A program made the translations under genes and the position numbers. The notes under the pieces were generated by a model. The model did not search any database, had not been told where the DNA came from, and saw only the letters and a program-made list of their open reading frames with translations. DNA of 64,000 nucleotides from Flavipsychrobacter sp. (GTDB lineage: Bacteria > Bacteroidota > Bacteroidia > Chitinophagales > Chitinophagaceae), in contig JAEUVX010000002.1 of assembly GCA_016786615.1 (NCBI GenBank), forward strand, positions 558,001-622,000, read 5' to 3'. Below are positions 43,255 through 50,618 of the stretch, one piece after another. Positions within the stretch are counted from its first letter, which is position 1. Each line of letters begins with the position of its first letter.

Positions 43255-46176
43255 ATGGAATACGCGTTTAGTACCATTGAGAATAAGTGGAAACAGTACT
43301 GGAAAAACAATAATACCTATCGTGTAAGCAACGATAGCAGCAAACCGAAATATTATATACTTGACATGTTTCCGTACCCAAGTGGTGCGGGGCTGCATGT
43401 AGGGCATCCGTTAGGTTATATAGCATCTGATATATATGCACGCTACAAGCGCATGAAAGGCTTCAATGTATTGCACCCTATGGGATTTGATGCATTCGGC
43501 CTTCCTGCCGAACAATACGCGCTGGAAACAGGGCAACATCCTGCTGTAACTACAGAAAAAAATATTGCACGCTACAAAGAGCAATTGGACAATATCGGCT
43601 TCTGCTATGATTGGGAACGAGAAGTGCGTACAAGCGATGCCGGCTATTATAAATGGACGCAATGGATATTCCTGCAACTTTTTCATAGTTGGTACGACCG
43701 CAAACAACAGAAAGCACGTAACATAAAAGAACTGATTGCCATCTTTGAAAAAGAAGGCAACAACAACAACCCATGCCCTGATGATGACAAGCTGTGCTTT
43801 GATGCAAAGGCATGGGCTGCCATGAGCGAAAAAGAAAAGCGCGACACCTTAATGAAATACCGTCTTGCATTTCAGGGATATGCGGAGGTATGGTGGTGCG
43901 AAGCATTAGGTACGGTACTGGCAAATGACGAAGTAGTGAACGGAGTATCAGAACGTGGCAGCCACCCGGTTATCCGCAAGCAAATGCGTCAATGGTTTTT
44001 GCGAATTACTGAATACGCTGACCGACTGCTCACAAGCCTCGACAAACTGGAGTGGAGCGATGCAATGAAAGAAATGCAACGCAACTGGATAGGGAAAAGC
44101 AATGGTGCAGAAATACGCTTTGACATACAAGGATTTGCTGATAAACACATAACTGTATTTACTACTCGTCCTGATACCATATTTGGTGCAGATTTTATGG
44201 TAATGGCACCTGAGCATGAACTCGTAGATACCATTACTACTGCAGAACAAAAAGAAGCAATAGCAGAATACAAAAAATACGTACAAAGCCGCAGCGAACG
44301 CGAGCGCATGGCAGAGGTAAAACAGGTTACAGGCTGCTTTACGGGTGCTTATGTTACACATCCATTCACACGTAAGCAAGTACCTATCTGGATTTCAGAA
44401 TATGTATTGGCAGGCTATGGTACAGGTGCTATCATGGCGGTACCAAGCGGTGATGACCGCGACCATGCTTTTGCAAAACATTTTGAAATACCTATTACAA
44501 ATATCTTCGGCAGTAATTATCATGGCGATTTTGCCTATACCGAAAAATCAGGCACACTCGAGAATAGTGGCTTCCTCAATGGCATTGATTTATCCAAAGC
44601 TATTGATGTAGCCATACGCGCTATAGTAGATGCAGGTATTGGCAAAGCCAAAGTAAATTATAAAATGCGTGATGCAGGATTCAGCCGCCAACGCTATTGG
44701 GGCGAACCATTCCCGATTGTATATGTGAATGGCATACCATACGCAACAGACGAAATAGAAAATGGTGGCGAACTGCCAGTAGAACTGCCAATGGTGGAAA
44801 ACTACAAGCCCGGCCCTGAAGGCGAAGGACCGCTTGCCAATGTAACAGAGTGGGTAAATCCTGACAAAGGCACACGCGAAACGAATACCATGCCGGGCTA
44901 TGCAGGCAGCAGTTGGTACTTCCTGCGCTATATGGACCCGAAAAATGATACAGAATTTGCAAGCAAGAATGCGACTGACTATTGGCGTGAAGTTGACTTA
45001 TATATAGGTGGTACAGAACACGCCGTAGGCCACTTGTTATATAGCCGTCTGTGGACAAAAGCACTGTATGACCTCGGCCACATCAGCTTTGAAGAACCAT
45101 TTAAGAAACTGGTGAATCAGGGTATGATACAGGGTAGTTCAAGATTTGTGTATCGTAATCTATATTCAGTAGTTAGTAAAGAAGATTTTGACCAAGGTAG
45201 TCTACCATTATTCTATTTATCTAAAGGTATTATTGACTTAATAGAGAAGAATGATGAAGCAACTATTATTGATGTAAAGGCAAAACTAAATACAGCAATA
45301 AAAATAGCCTTCCCTAATAGAGATGATATTCAAGTACTTGATATCAAATACAATTCCTCTAACGTTGATGTTAGTTTAGTTAATGGTCTTGAGCTTGATA
45401 TTGAAGCATTCAAAAAATGGCGTCCTGAATATGCTGATGCGGAATTTATTCTCGAAGACGGGAAATACATCTGCGGTGCAGAAGTAGAAAAAATGTCTAA
45501 ATCGAAATACAATGTCGTAAACCCTGATGATATTGTAAGCGATTTTGGTGCAGATACGTTCCGTATGTATGAGATGTTCCTCGGTCCGATAGATGTAAGC
45601 AAACCTTGGGAGCAGAAAGGTATAGAAGGTGTGCACCGCTTCATCAAAAAAATGTGGCGCTTGTATGCCAATGAGCAAACAGGATGGATTGTTACAGATG
45701 AAGCTGCGACAGATGCAGAACTGAAAGTATTGCACAAAACCATCAAAAAAATTGGTGAAGACATTGAACGTTTTTCATTCAATACAGCCGTAAGTCAGTT
45801 TATGATTTGTGTAAATGAACTGACATCGCTCAATTGCCATAAACGTGCAATACTAGAGCCATTGGCTGTATTAATAACACCATTCGCACCACATCTTGCA
45901 GAAGAGCTTTGGCAAAACTGCTTTGGCAACATAACAACTGTATTGGATACACAATTCCCTGCGTATGATGTGAAATACACTACAGATAACTCTAAAATGT
46001 ATCCTGTTGCTGTAAATGGTAAAACACGTGCGGAAATGGAGTTTGCTTTAGATATGGAACAAGCTGCAATTGAAGCTGCTGTACTTGCAGACGAAACTAT
46101 TCAGAAATGGATGGAAGGAAAGCCTGTTAAAAAATTCATTTACGTAAAAGGCAAGATGATAAACGTAGTTATATAA
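43255..46176 (+). CDS. leuS: Leucyl-tRNA synthetase
   Basis: The 973-residue class I synthetase charges tRNA-Leu. The HIGH-like motif is in GLHVGHPLGYIASD (about residues 45-58). The CP1 editing domain has FTTRPDTIFGADFMVM and GTGAIMAVPSGDDRDH, and the KMSKS loop is VEKMSKSKYNVVNPDDIV near residue 745. The Asn/Cys-rich insert NNNNPCPDDDKLCFDAKAW near residue 170 is of the type found in Bacteroidetes enzymes. Directly before KMSKS, residues about 630-710 form the leucine-specific domain, and the DNA for it (45137-45400) is much AT-richer than its flanks. The C-terminal anticodon-binding domain is complete. Confidence 0.96.
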   Translation: MEYAFSTIENKWKQYWKNNNTYRVSNDSSKPKYYILDMFPYPSGAGLHVGHPLGYIASDIYARYKRMKGFNVLHPMGFDAFGLPAEQYALETGQHPAVTTEKNIARYKEQLDNIGFCYDWEREVRTSDAGYYKWTQWIFLQLFHSWYDRKQQKARNIKELIAIFEKEGNNNNPCPDDDKLCFDAKAWAAMSEKEKRDTLMKYRLAFQGYAEVWWCEALGTVLANDEVVNGVSERGSHPVIRKQMRQWFLRITEYADRLLTSLDKLEWSDAMKEMQRNWIGKSNGAEIRFDIQGFADKHITVFTTRPDTIFGADFMVMAPEHELVDTITTAEQKEAIAEYKKYVQSRSERERMAEVKQVTGCFTGAYVTHPFTRKQVPIWISEYVLAGYGTGAIMAVPSGDDRDHAFAKHFEIPITNIFGSNYHGDFAYTEKSGTLENSGFLNGIDLSKAIDVAIRAIVDAGIGKAKVNYKMRDAGFSRQRYWGEPFPIVYVNGIPYATDEIENGGELPVELPMVENYKPGPEGEGPLANVTEWVNPDKGTRETNTMPGYAGSSWYFLRYMDPKNDTEFASKNATDYWREVDLYIGGTEHAVGHLLYSRLWTKALYDLGHISFEEPFKKLVNQGMIQGSSRFVYRNLYSVVSKEDFDQGSLPLFYLSKGIIDLIEKNDEATIIDVKAKLNTAIKIAFPNRDDIQVLDIKYNSSNVDVSLVNGLELDIEAFKKWRPEYADAEFILEDGKYICGAEVEKMSKSKYNVVNPDDIVSDFGADTFRMYEMFLGPIDVSKPWEQKGIEGVHRFIKKMWRLYANEQTGWIVTDEAATDAELKVLHKTIKKIGEDIERFSFNTAVSQFMICVNELTSLNCHKRAILEPLAVLITPFAPHLAEELWQNCFGNITTVLDTQFPAYDVKYTTDNSKMYPVAVNGKTRAEMEFALDMEQAAIEAAVLADETIQKWMEGKPVKKFIYVKGKMINVVI

Positions 46177-46194
46177 CTACGTCACACTCAAGTG

Positions 46195-46230
46195 TATAAG
46201 TCCCTTGTAAAACACATGGGACTTTTTATT
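46195..46230 (+). terminator. Terminator after leuS
   Basis: AAGTCCC at 46198-46204 pairs with GGGACTT at 46218-46224, followed by TTTTTATTTT. A perfect 20-bp palindrome (46163-46182) also spans the stop codon just upstream. Confidence 0.75.
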
Positions 46231-46326
46231 TTACATAATAGCTACATAATAATAGCTCTTTAGCACAGTTTTGTGAATTAACGGCACGGTATTTTCAATA
46301 GATAGTATGAATTAAAACCGATAATC

Positions 46327-46545
46327 ATGAAATATTCAAAAATAGTACTGCTGTTTGCAGTACTAAGCACACTGACATTTGCATCTTGCAAAAAAGATTA
46401 CACATGTACTTGCACAACAACAGTTGGCAGCGCATCTACTACCAAGACTTATGATCTTCAAAACCAGTCATTACGAGACGCAGATGATGCCTGCGAACGC
46501 TATGAGGGAAGCACGGCCATCAGCAACACAACATGCCATCTTTAA
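46327..46545 (+). CDS. Small lipoprotein of unknown function
   Basis: The 72-residue protein has a clear lipoprotein signal with lipobox FASC (Cys at residue 21) and following KKDY. The mature part of ~50 residues holds CTCTTTVGSASTTKTYDL and an acidic helix (RDADDACERYE) with further Cys residues (CTC, DAC, TTC), enough for one or two disulfides. It resembles tiny Bacteroidetes lipoproteins of no known role. It appears monocistronic. Confidence 0.7.
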   Translation: MKYSKIVLLFAVLSTLTFASCKKDYTCTCTTTVGSASTTKTYDLQNQSLRDADDACERYEGSTAISNTTCHL

Positions 46546-46623
46546 TTAATTTCCGACAATAACAACATACCTGCGGGCGATAACTATTTGCCTTTCGGGT
46601 ATGTTTTGCATTTGCAAAGCCAC

Positions 46624-46631
46624 TAACTTTG
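46624..46631 (+). promoter_or_regulatory. TAnnTTTG -7 element of the SCO1/SenC gene
   Basis: TAACTTTG ends 7 bp before the ATG at 46639, again predicting a leader of only a few bases. Confidence 0.45.
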
Positions 46632-46638
46632 CAGCGCT

Positions 46639-47268
46639 ATGAGTAAAAGGACCACAACAATTGTTCTGATTTCGTTTTTTATTGTCTTCGCTGCAGTGTT
46701 TATGACGTATTTCTACAACGTAACACGCGAAGCACCGAAGAAGCTGAATATATTAGGCAACCCGGGGCATAAGGTTGGAGACTTCTCTTTTACCAATCAG
46801 GATAGCAATACTGTTACCCTTGCCGATGTAAATGGTAAAATACGCGTAGTAAACTATTTCTTCACTACGTGCAAAGGCATATGCCCTCGTATGAACGAGA
46901 ACATGACCAAAGTGTACCAGGCATATCGTGGCAATAACGAGGTGCTTATTATGTCTCATACTGTTGACCCTAAAAAAGATACTGTTGGCGCATTAAAAGC
47001 ATATAGCCTTCGTTTTGACGCAGACCCTGCACAATGGATATTCCTTACAGGTGATAAAAAAGCACTCTATGATATGGCTCGTGACGAATATCTTGTTACA
47101 GCCGTTGATGATACTGCTACTGTAGATATCGAGGCAGATTTCATCCACTCAGAGCGTTTTATATTAGTAGATAAAGGTGGTCGCATACGCGGTCAATATG
47201 ACGGACTCAATCCCGGAGAAGTAAACCAGCTAATCGGCGATATCAAAGAATTACTGAAAGAGAAATAA
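46639..47268 (+). CDS. SCO1/SenC-family copper chaperone
   Basis: The 209-residue protein has one N-terminal membrane anchor (TTIVLISFFIVFAAVFMTYFY) and a periplasmic thioredoxin-fold domain. The copper-binding motif TTCKGICP puts Cys at 78 and 82, and the third ligand His is in FIHSERF near residue 170. MSHTVDPKKDT is the usual middle motif. Such proteins deliver copper for assembly of the CuA site of cytochrome oxidase. No oxidase genes are in the window. Confidence 0.92.
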   Translation: MSKRTTTIVLISFFIVFAAVFMTYFYNVTREAPKKLNILGNPGHKVGDFSFTNQDSNTVTLADVNGKIRVVNYFFTTCKGICPRMNENMTKVYQAYRGNNEVLIMSHTVDPKKDTVGALKAYSLRFDADPAQWIFLTGDKKALYDMARDEYLVTAVDDTATVDIEADFIHSERFILVDKGGRIRGQYDGLNPGEVNQLIGDIKELLKEK

Positions 47269-47272
47269 ACGC

Positions 47273-48484
47273 CTATACATTCATAGCAAGGCCCAATAAC
47301 AACCACCCTACTACTATGTATGGTGATGGTATTTTAGTAAAGTTCAGGATAGCAAATGTAATAACAACAACTACTACATTAGTCCACTCAAACGACATGG
47401 TTTGAAACAATACGATACCTGATGCCCATATAATACCTACAATGGCAGCATTAATACCTTCCAATGCACGGAAGATGATTACATGCTGCTTCAGATGCTG
47501 ATAAACAGGGAATAAGAATAATAGCAATAATGTACTGGGAAGAAAAACTGCAATGGTAGCTACAAGGCTTCCTGCCAGTTGCCACATAGGCCCGTAGGTG
47601 CTCATAACCATACCTCCTGCAAATGAACAGATAGAAAATACTGGCCCCGGGACGGCCTGTACCAATCCATAACCCGTTAGCAGGTTTTCACCGGATATCA
47701 GGGGTGCTTCCCCTATCGCTACAGGGCGGTTTACAAACTGGTAAAGCATCATGGGCAATAATGCCTGCCCGCCACCAAAAACAAAAGAACCAAAACGATA
47801 AAAATTTTCAAACAGATTAAAGAACCTTCCGTATTGCCAATTATTAATCCGCGACAACTCACTCAATGCACCCGCCACAATAAATATCAGGAAGAATATC
47901 CACAGACTCATCCATTTGATTGGCTTTGGTTTTTCATATTTTATAGGGATACGTTTATTACTGAAATTACTCACGGTACCTGATACCAATAGCAACGCCG
48001 GGAATACCCATGGTGTAGGGATTACAATAGTTACAATCATACAACCGGTCATAATAGCCCATGTTGCTACGTGTTGCACACTTGTCTTCATCATACGTAT
48101 GGCTGCAAACGCTATAAAACCAACCGACATCGGCTGCACATATTTAAAGATGTTGGTCTGTACTTCCTTTACATCAAAATAATATATAAGAAAAGAAAAT
48201 GCTGCCATTATTAATGTTGCAGGGAAAATCCACAGCAGCAGCGTAACAATTGCCAATGGCACACCGCCACGTTTATAGCCAATCAACATTACCGTTTGAG
48301 TAGAAGACGGACCGGGCAACATCTGGCAAAAAGAATTGTATTCCGCTATTTCTTCTTCCGTTACATCGTGGCGCTTATTGGCAAATGATTTTATCATCAT
48401 CCCTAAATGCCCCTGCGGACCGCCAAATGCTGTAAACGCGTACAGCAGTACAGTCTTTAAAAATGGTATGTGACGCAGAAACAT
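47273..48484 (-). CDS. Chromate-transporter (CHR) family protein, two-domain form
   Basis: The 403-residue inner-membrane protein is made of two CHR domains. The first has AFGGPQGHLGMM and CQMLPGPSSTQTVMLIGY; the second has FVFGGGQALLPMM and VQAVPGPVFSICSFAGG. The fused long form is the type called ChrA, which exports chromate, but many homologues move other anions, so resistance is not proven. It is convergent with the SCO1/SenC gene, with 4 bp between stops. Confidence 0.9.
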   Translation of the reverse strand: MFLRHIPFLKTVLLYAFTAFGGPQGHLGMMIKSFANKRHDVTEEEIAEYNSFCQMLPGPSSTQTVMLIGYKRGGVPLAIVTLLLWIFPATLIMAAFSFLIYYFDVKEVQTNIFKYVQPMSVGFIAFAAIRMMKTSVQHVATWAIMTGCMIVTIVIPTPWVFPALLLVSGTVSNFSNKRIPIKYEKPKPIKWMSLWIFFLIFIVAGALSELSRINNWQYGRFFNLFENFYRFGSFVFGGGQALLPMMLYQFVNRPVAIGEAPLISGENLLTGYGLVQAVPGPVFSICSFAGGMVMSTYGPMWQLAGSLVATIAVFLPSTLLLLFLFPVYQHLKQHVIIFRALEGINAAIVGIIWASGIVLFQTMSFEWTNVVVVVITFAILNFTKIPSPYIVVGWLLLGLAMNV

Positions 48485-48606
48485 TTTCCCTTTTTTCAGA
48501 TTATAACCGAAAGCGAAAAATACTCACAAAAATGCTAATTGCATAAACTATAGTATTTCCAAACAGCTTTTTGTATCTTGCAGCCTTAATCTTATTTATC
48601 AAGGAT

Positions 48607-48753
48607 ATGAAATCTTTAATGTTAGGCGCTTTCTACGATGCATTTCAGTACAACATCGGCGACATATTGGTTTATACATTCATTATACTAATGACGATAG
48701 AACTGGTATATGTAATGGCGAAATATTTGGGAGGCGAGAAAAAAAGCAAATAA
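48607..48753 (+). CDS. 48-residue single-span membrane protein
   Basis: The ATG at 48607 gives MKSLMLGAFYDAFQYNIGD, then one membrane helix (ILVYTFIILMTIELVYVMA) and a basic tail (KYLGGEKKSK). The frame extends to a TTG at 48571, but the shorter start is better. Its TAA is followed without gap by the TTG start of pdxH, so the two are likely co-transcribed and coupled. I know no family for it. Confidence 0.55.
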   Translation: MKSLMLGAFYDAFQYNIGDILVYTFIILMTIELVYVMAKYLGGEKKSK

Positions 48754-49404
48754 TTGTCCCACTCGGGTAAACATATTGCAGCAATACGGAAGGATTATCA
48801 ACTGGCAGAACTTGATGAACAAGTGGCAGGGGATGATCCTTTCGCTTTTTTCCATAAGTGGTTTGCTGATGCGCAAAAAGCTGATGCAGAGGAAGTCAAT
48901 GCTATGACATTGGCTACTGTAAACGCCCAAAACAAGCCACATGCACGCATTGTGCTGCTAAAGGGCCTTGATGATAAAGGCTTCGTATTCTTTACAAACT
49001 ACAACAGTGAGAAAGGCAGAGACATTGCAGAAAACAACAATGTTTCAATAGTATTCTTTTGGAAAGAACTGGAACGACAAGTATGTATTGAGGGCATTGC
49101 AGAAAAAGTTAGTATCGCAGAAAGTGACGAATATTTTTTATCCCGCCCGGCTGGTAGCCGCATCGGAGCATGGTCATCACCACAAAGTACAGTTATCCAC
49201 ACCCGCGATATATTAGAAGAAAATTACAACAAATACGCAGAACAGTTCGGAGATAATGCTCCACGTCCTCCACATTGGGGCGGATACCGTATTGTACCAT
49301 CACAAATAGAGTTCTGGCAAGGCCGCAGCAGCCGTATGCATGACCGTATTCTCTTTACTCGCAATACAGACGGTAGCTGGCAAAAGTGCCGCCTGGCACC
49401 ATAA
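48754..49404 (+). CDS. pdxH: Pyridoxamine 5'-phosphate oxidase
   Basis: PdxH is an FMN enzyme that oxidises pyridoxamine- or pyridoxine-5'-phosphate to pyridoxal phosphate. The 216-residue protein starts at TTG 48754, directly after the small membrane protein's stop. Diagnostic segments are ARIVLLKGLDDKGFVFFTNY, RQVCIEGIAEKVS, SRIGAWSSPQS and the C-terminal IEFWQGRSSRMHDR...CRLAP. All FMN and substrate residues in these blocks look intact. Confidence 0.95.
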   Translation: MSHSGKHIAAIRKDYQLAELDEQVAGDDPFAFFHKWFADAQKADAEEVNAMTLATVNAQNKPHARIVLLKGLDDKGFVFFTNYNSEKGRDIAENNNVSIVFFWKELERQVCIEGIAEKVSIAESDEYFLSRPAGSRIGAWSSPQSTVIHTRDILEENYNKYAEQFGDNAPRPPHWGGYRIVPSQIEFWQGRSSRMHDRILFTRNTDGSWQKCRLAP

Positions 49405-49755
49405 TAGCCAATCATTAACAGCAGAATAACGTGCTTGTTGACACACTGTTATTTACCTTGAATTAACTTTGTTTTATTGCGCAGAATAACCTGTGGACAA
49501 CCTGTTAATATCGTGTTGATAAGTTATCCACATTTGTTTATAATGCGCTAATAACAAAGTATTTTGCACTATTATATATTATATAATAATAGCGTAAAAC
49601 TGCGTCAGATTCACAACTAAACACAGTTTTATAATAATAGTGCCTTATACACTTACCACATATTACAGATGGAGAGAGCAATCCGCAGGTTGTTCACTAA
49701 AACTATCTTCGGCACCCGAACAAGCATCACAACACCCATTTAAATTCATAAACGT
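49405..49755. other. 351-bp interval with DnaA-box-like sites and an A/T-only run
   Basis: Between pdxH and the polysaccharide cluster. It holds TTATCCACA at 49524-49532, TGTGGACAA (inverse TTGTCCACA) at 49492-49500, a direct repeat GCAGAATAAC at 49421 and 49481, a 22-bp A/T-only run at 49570-49591, and an inverted repeat of GCACTATTAT (49566) with ATAATAGTGC (49634). No ORF is supported here. The promoter of the cluster must lie here but shows no clear box. Confidence 0.55.
49492..49532. promoter_or_regulatory. Pair of inverted DnaA-box-like 9-mers
   Basis: TGTGGACAA (49492-49500) and TTATCCACA (49524-49532) are opposed and 23 bp apart. The second is a perfect match to the common DnaA-box consensus; the first differs at one position. 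Confidence 0.45.
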
Positions 49756-50595
49756 ATGCGCAGGTTTATACATACACTCTCCATAGCGAGCCTGTTATTG
49801 GTTGTAGCATGCACAGCGCCTCAGAAAACAATATATTTCTCAGAGAATGGCTTTCAGAATGCTGCAGTGCAGGTGGATAATATCGACAGACGCAAGGAAG
49901 TAACCATACTGCCTGATGATATTATTGCCATTAAGGTATCTACCATCAGCAGCATTGTAGATAAAGGTGGAGCAAACCCCGTAGCCATCTTCAATGATGG
50001 TGGTACGGCATACAGCATCACAACCGGTGGCGGTGGAGCTGGTGGCGGTGGTGGTACAGGCAATTCTGCTCAAAACCTTGGTTATCTCGTAGATGTAAAT
50101 GGCTTTATAGACTACCCGGTTATCGGTAAGCTTAAAATATCCGGGCTGAGCCTGAGGCAGGTAAAAGAACTTTTGGCAGATAAGCTAAAAGCTTATGTAA
50201 AAGAACCTGTAGTAGAAGCAAACATTATCAATTTCCGCATTACAGTATTAGGAGAAGTTGGAAGGCAGGGCCAGATAGTAGCCCCCAACCAAAAAATGAG
50301 CATAATAGATGCTATTGCAGCTGCGGGAGACATCCCCATCAGCGGCCGCAAAGACAATGTGCTGATAATTCGTGAAACTGAAGGTAAACGGGAATATGCA
50401 AGGGTAAACCTGAACAGCAGGACTGTATTCAGCAGCCCTTATTACTATTTAAAGCAGAATGATATCGTATATGTAGAACCGGCAAGAATGCGCCGTCAGG
50501 AAAGCAACGATTTCCTCCGTTTCTATCTACCTACTATTATGACGATACTGACATCTGCTGTAACAATATATGGTGTAACACAATTAGCAAAATAA
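49756..50595 (+). CDS. Wza-type polysaccharide export lipoprotein
   Basis: The 279-residue protein has a lipoprotein signal (lipobox VVAC, Cys about residue 19). The mature part has a polysaccharide-export (Poly_export) domain and a SLBB-type domain (FRITVLGEVGRQGQIVAPN; ISIID-like block MSIIDAIAAAGDIP). A glycine-rich stretch near residues 95-106 (GGGGAGGGGG) lies in the first domain. A C-terminal helix (FYLPTIMTILTSAVTIYGV) replaces the amphipathic barrel helix of Wza. It is expected to form the outer-membrane exit channel with the downstream kinase. Confidence 0.88.
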   Translation: MRRFIHTLSIASLLLVVACTAPQKTIYFSENGFQNAAVQVDNIDRRKEVTILPDDIIAIKVSTISSIVDKGGANPVAIFNDGGTAYSITTGGGGAGGGGGTGNSAQNLGYLVDVNGFIDYPVIGKLKISGLSLRQVKELLADKLKAYVKEPVVEANIINFRITVLGEVGRQGQIVAPNQKMSIIDAIAAAGDIPISGRKDNVLIIRETEGKREYARVNLNSRTVFSSPYYYLKQNDIVYVEPARMRRQESNDFLRFYLPTIMTILTSAVTIYGVTQLAK

Positions 50596-50618
50596 AGGAG
50601 GTATTACAGACAGGATAG

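Noticed and set aside
46163-46182. Perfect 20-bp palindrome across the leuS stop codon
   Set aside because: It lies just upstream of a better terminator and lacks a T-run; possibly chance in AT-rich sequence or an accessory hairpin, so it is mentioned only with the terminator.
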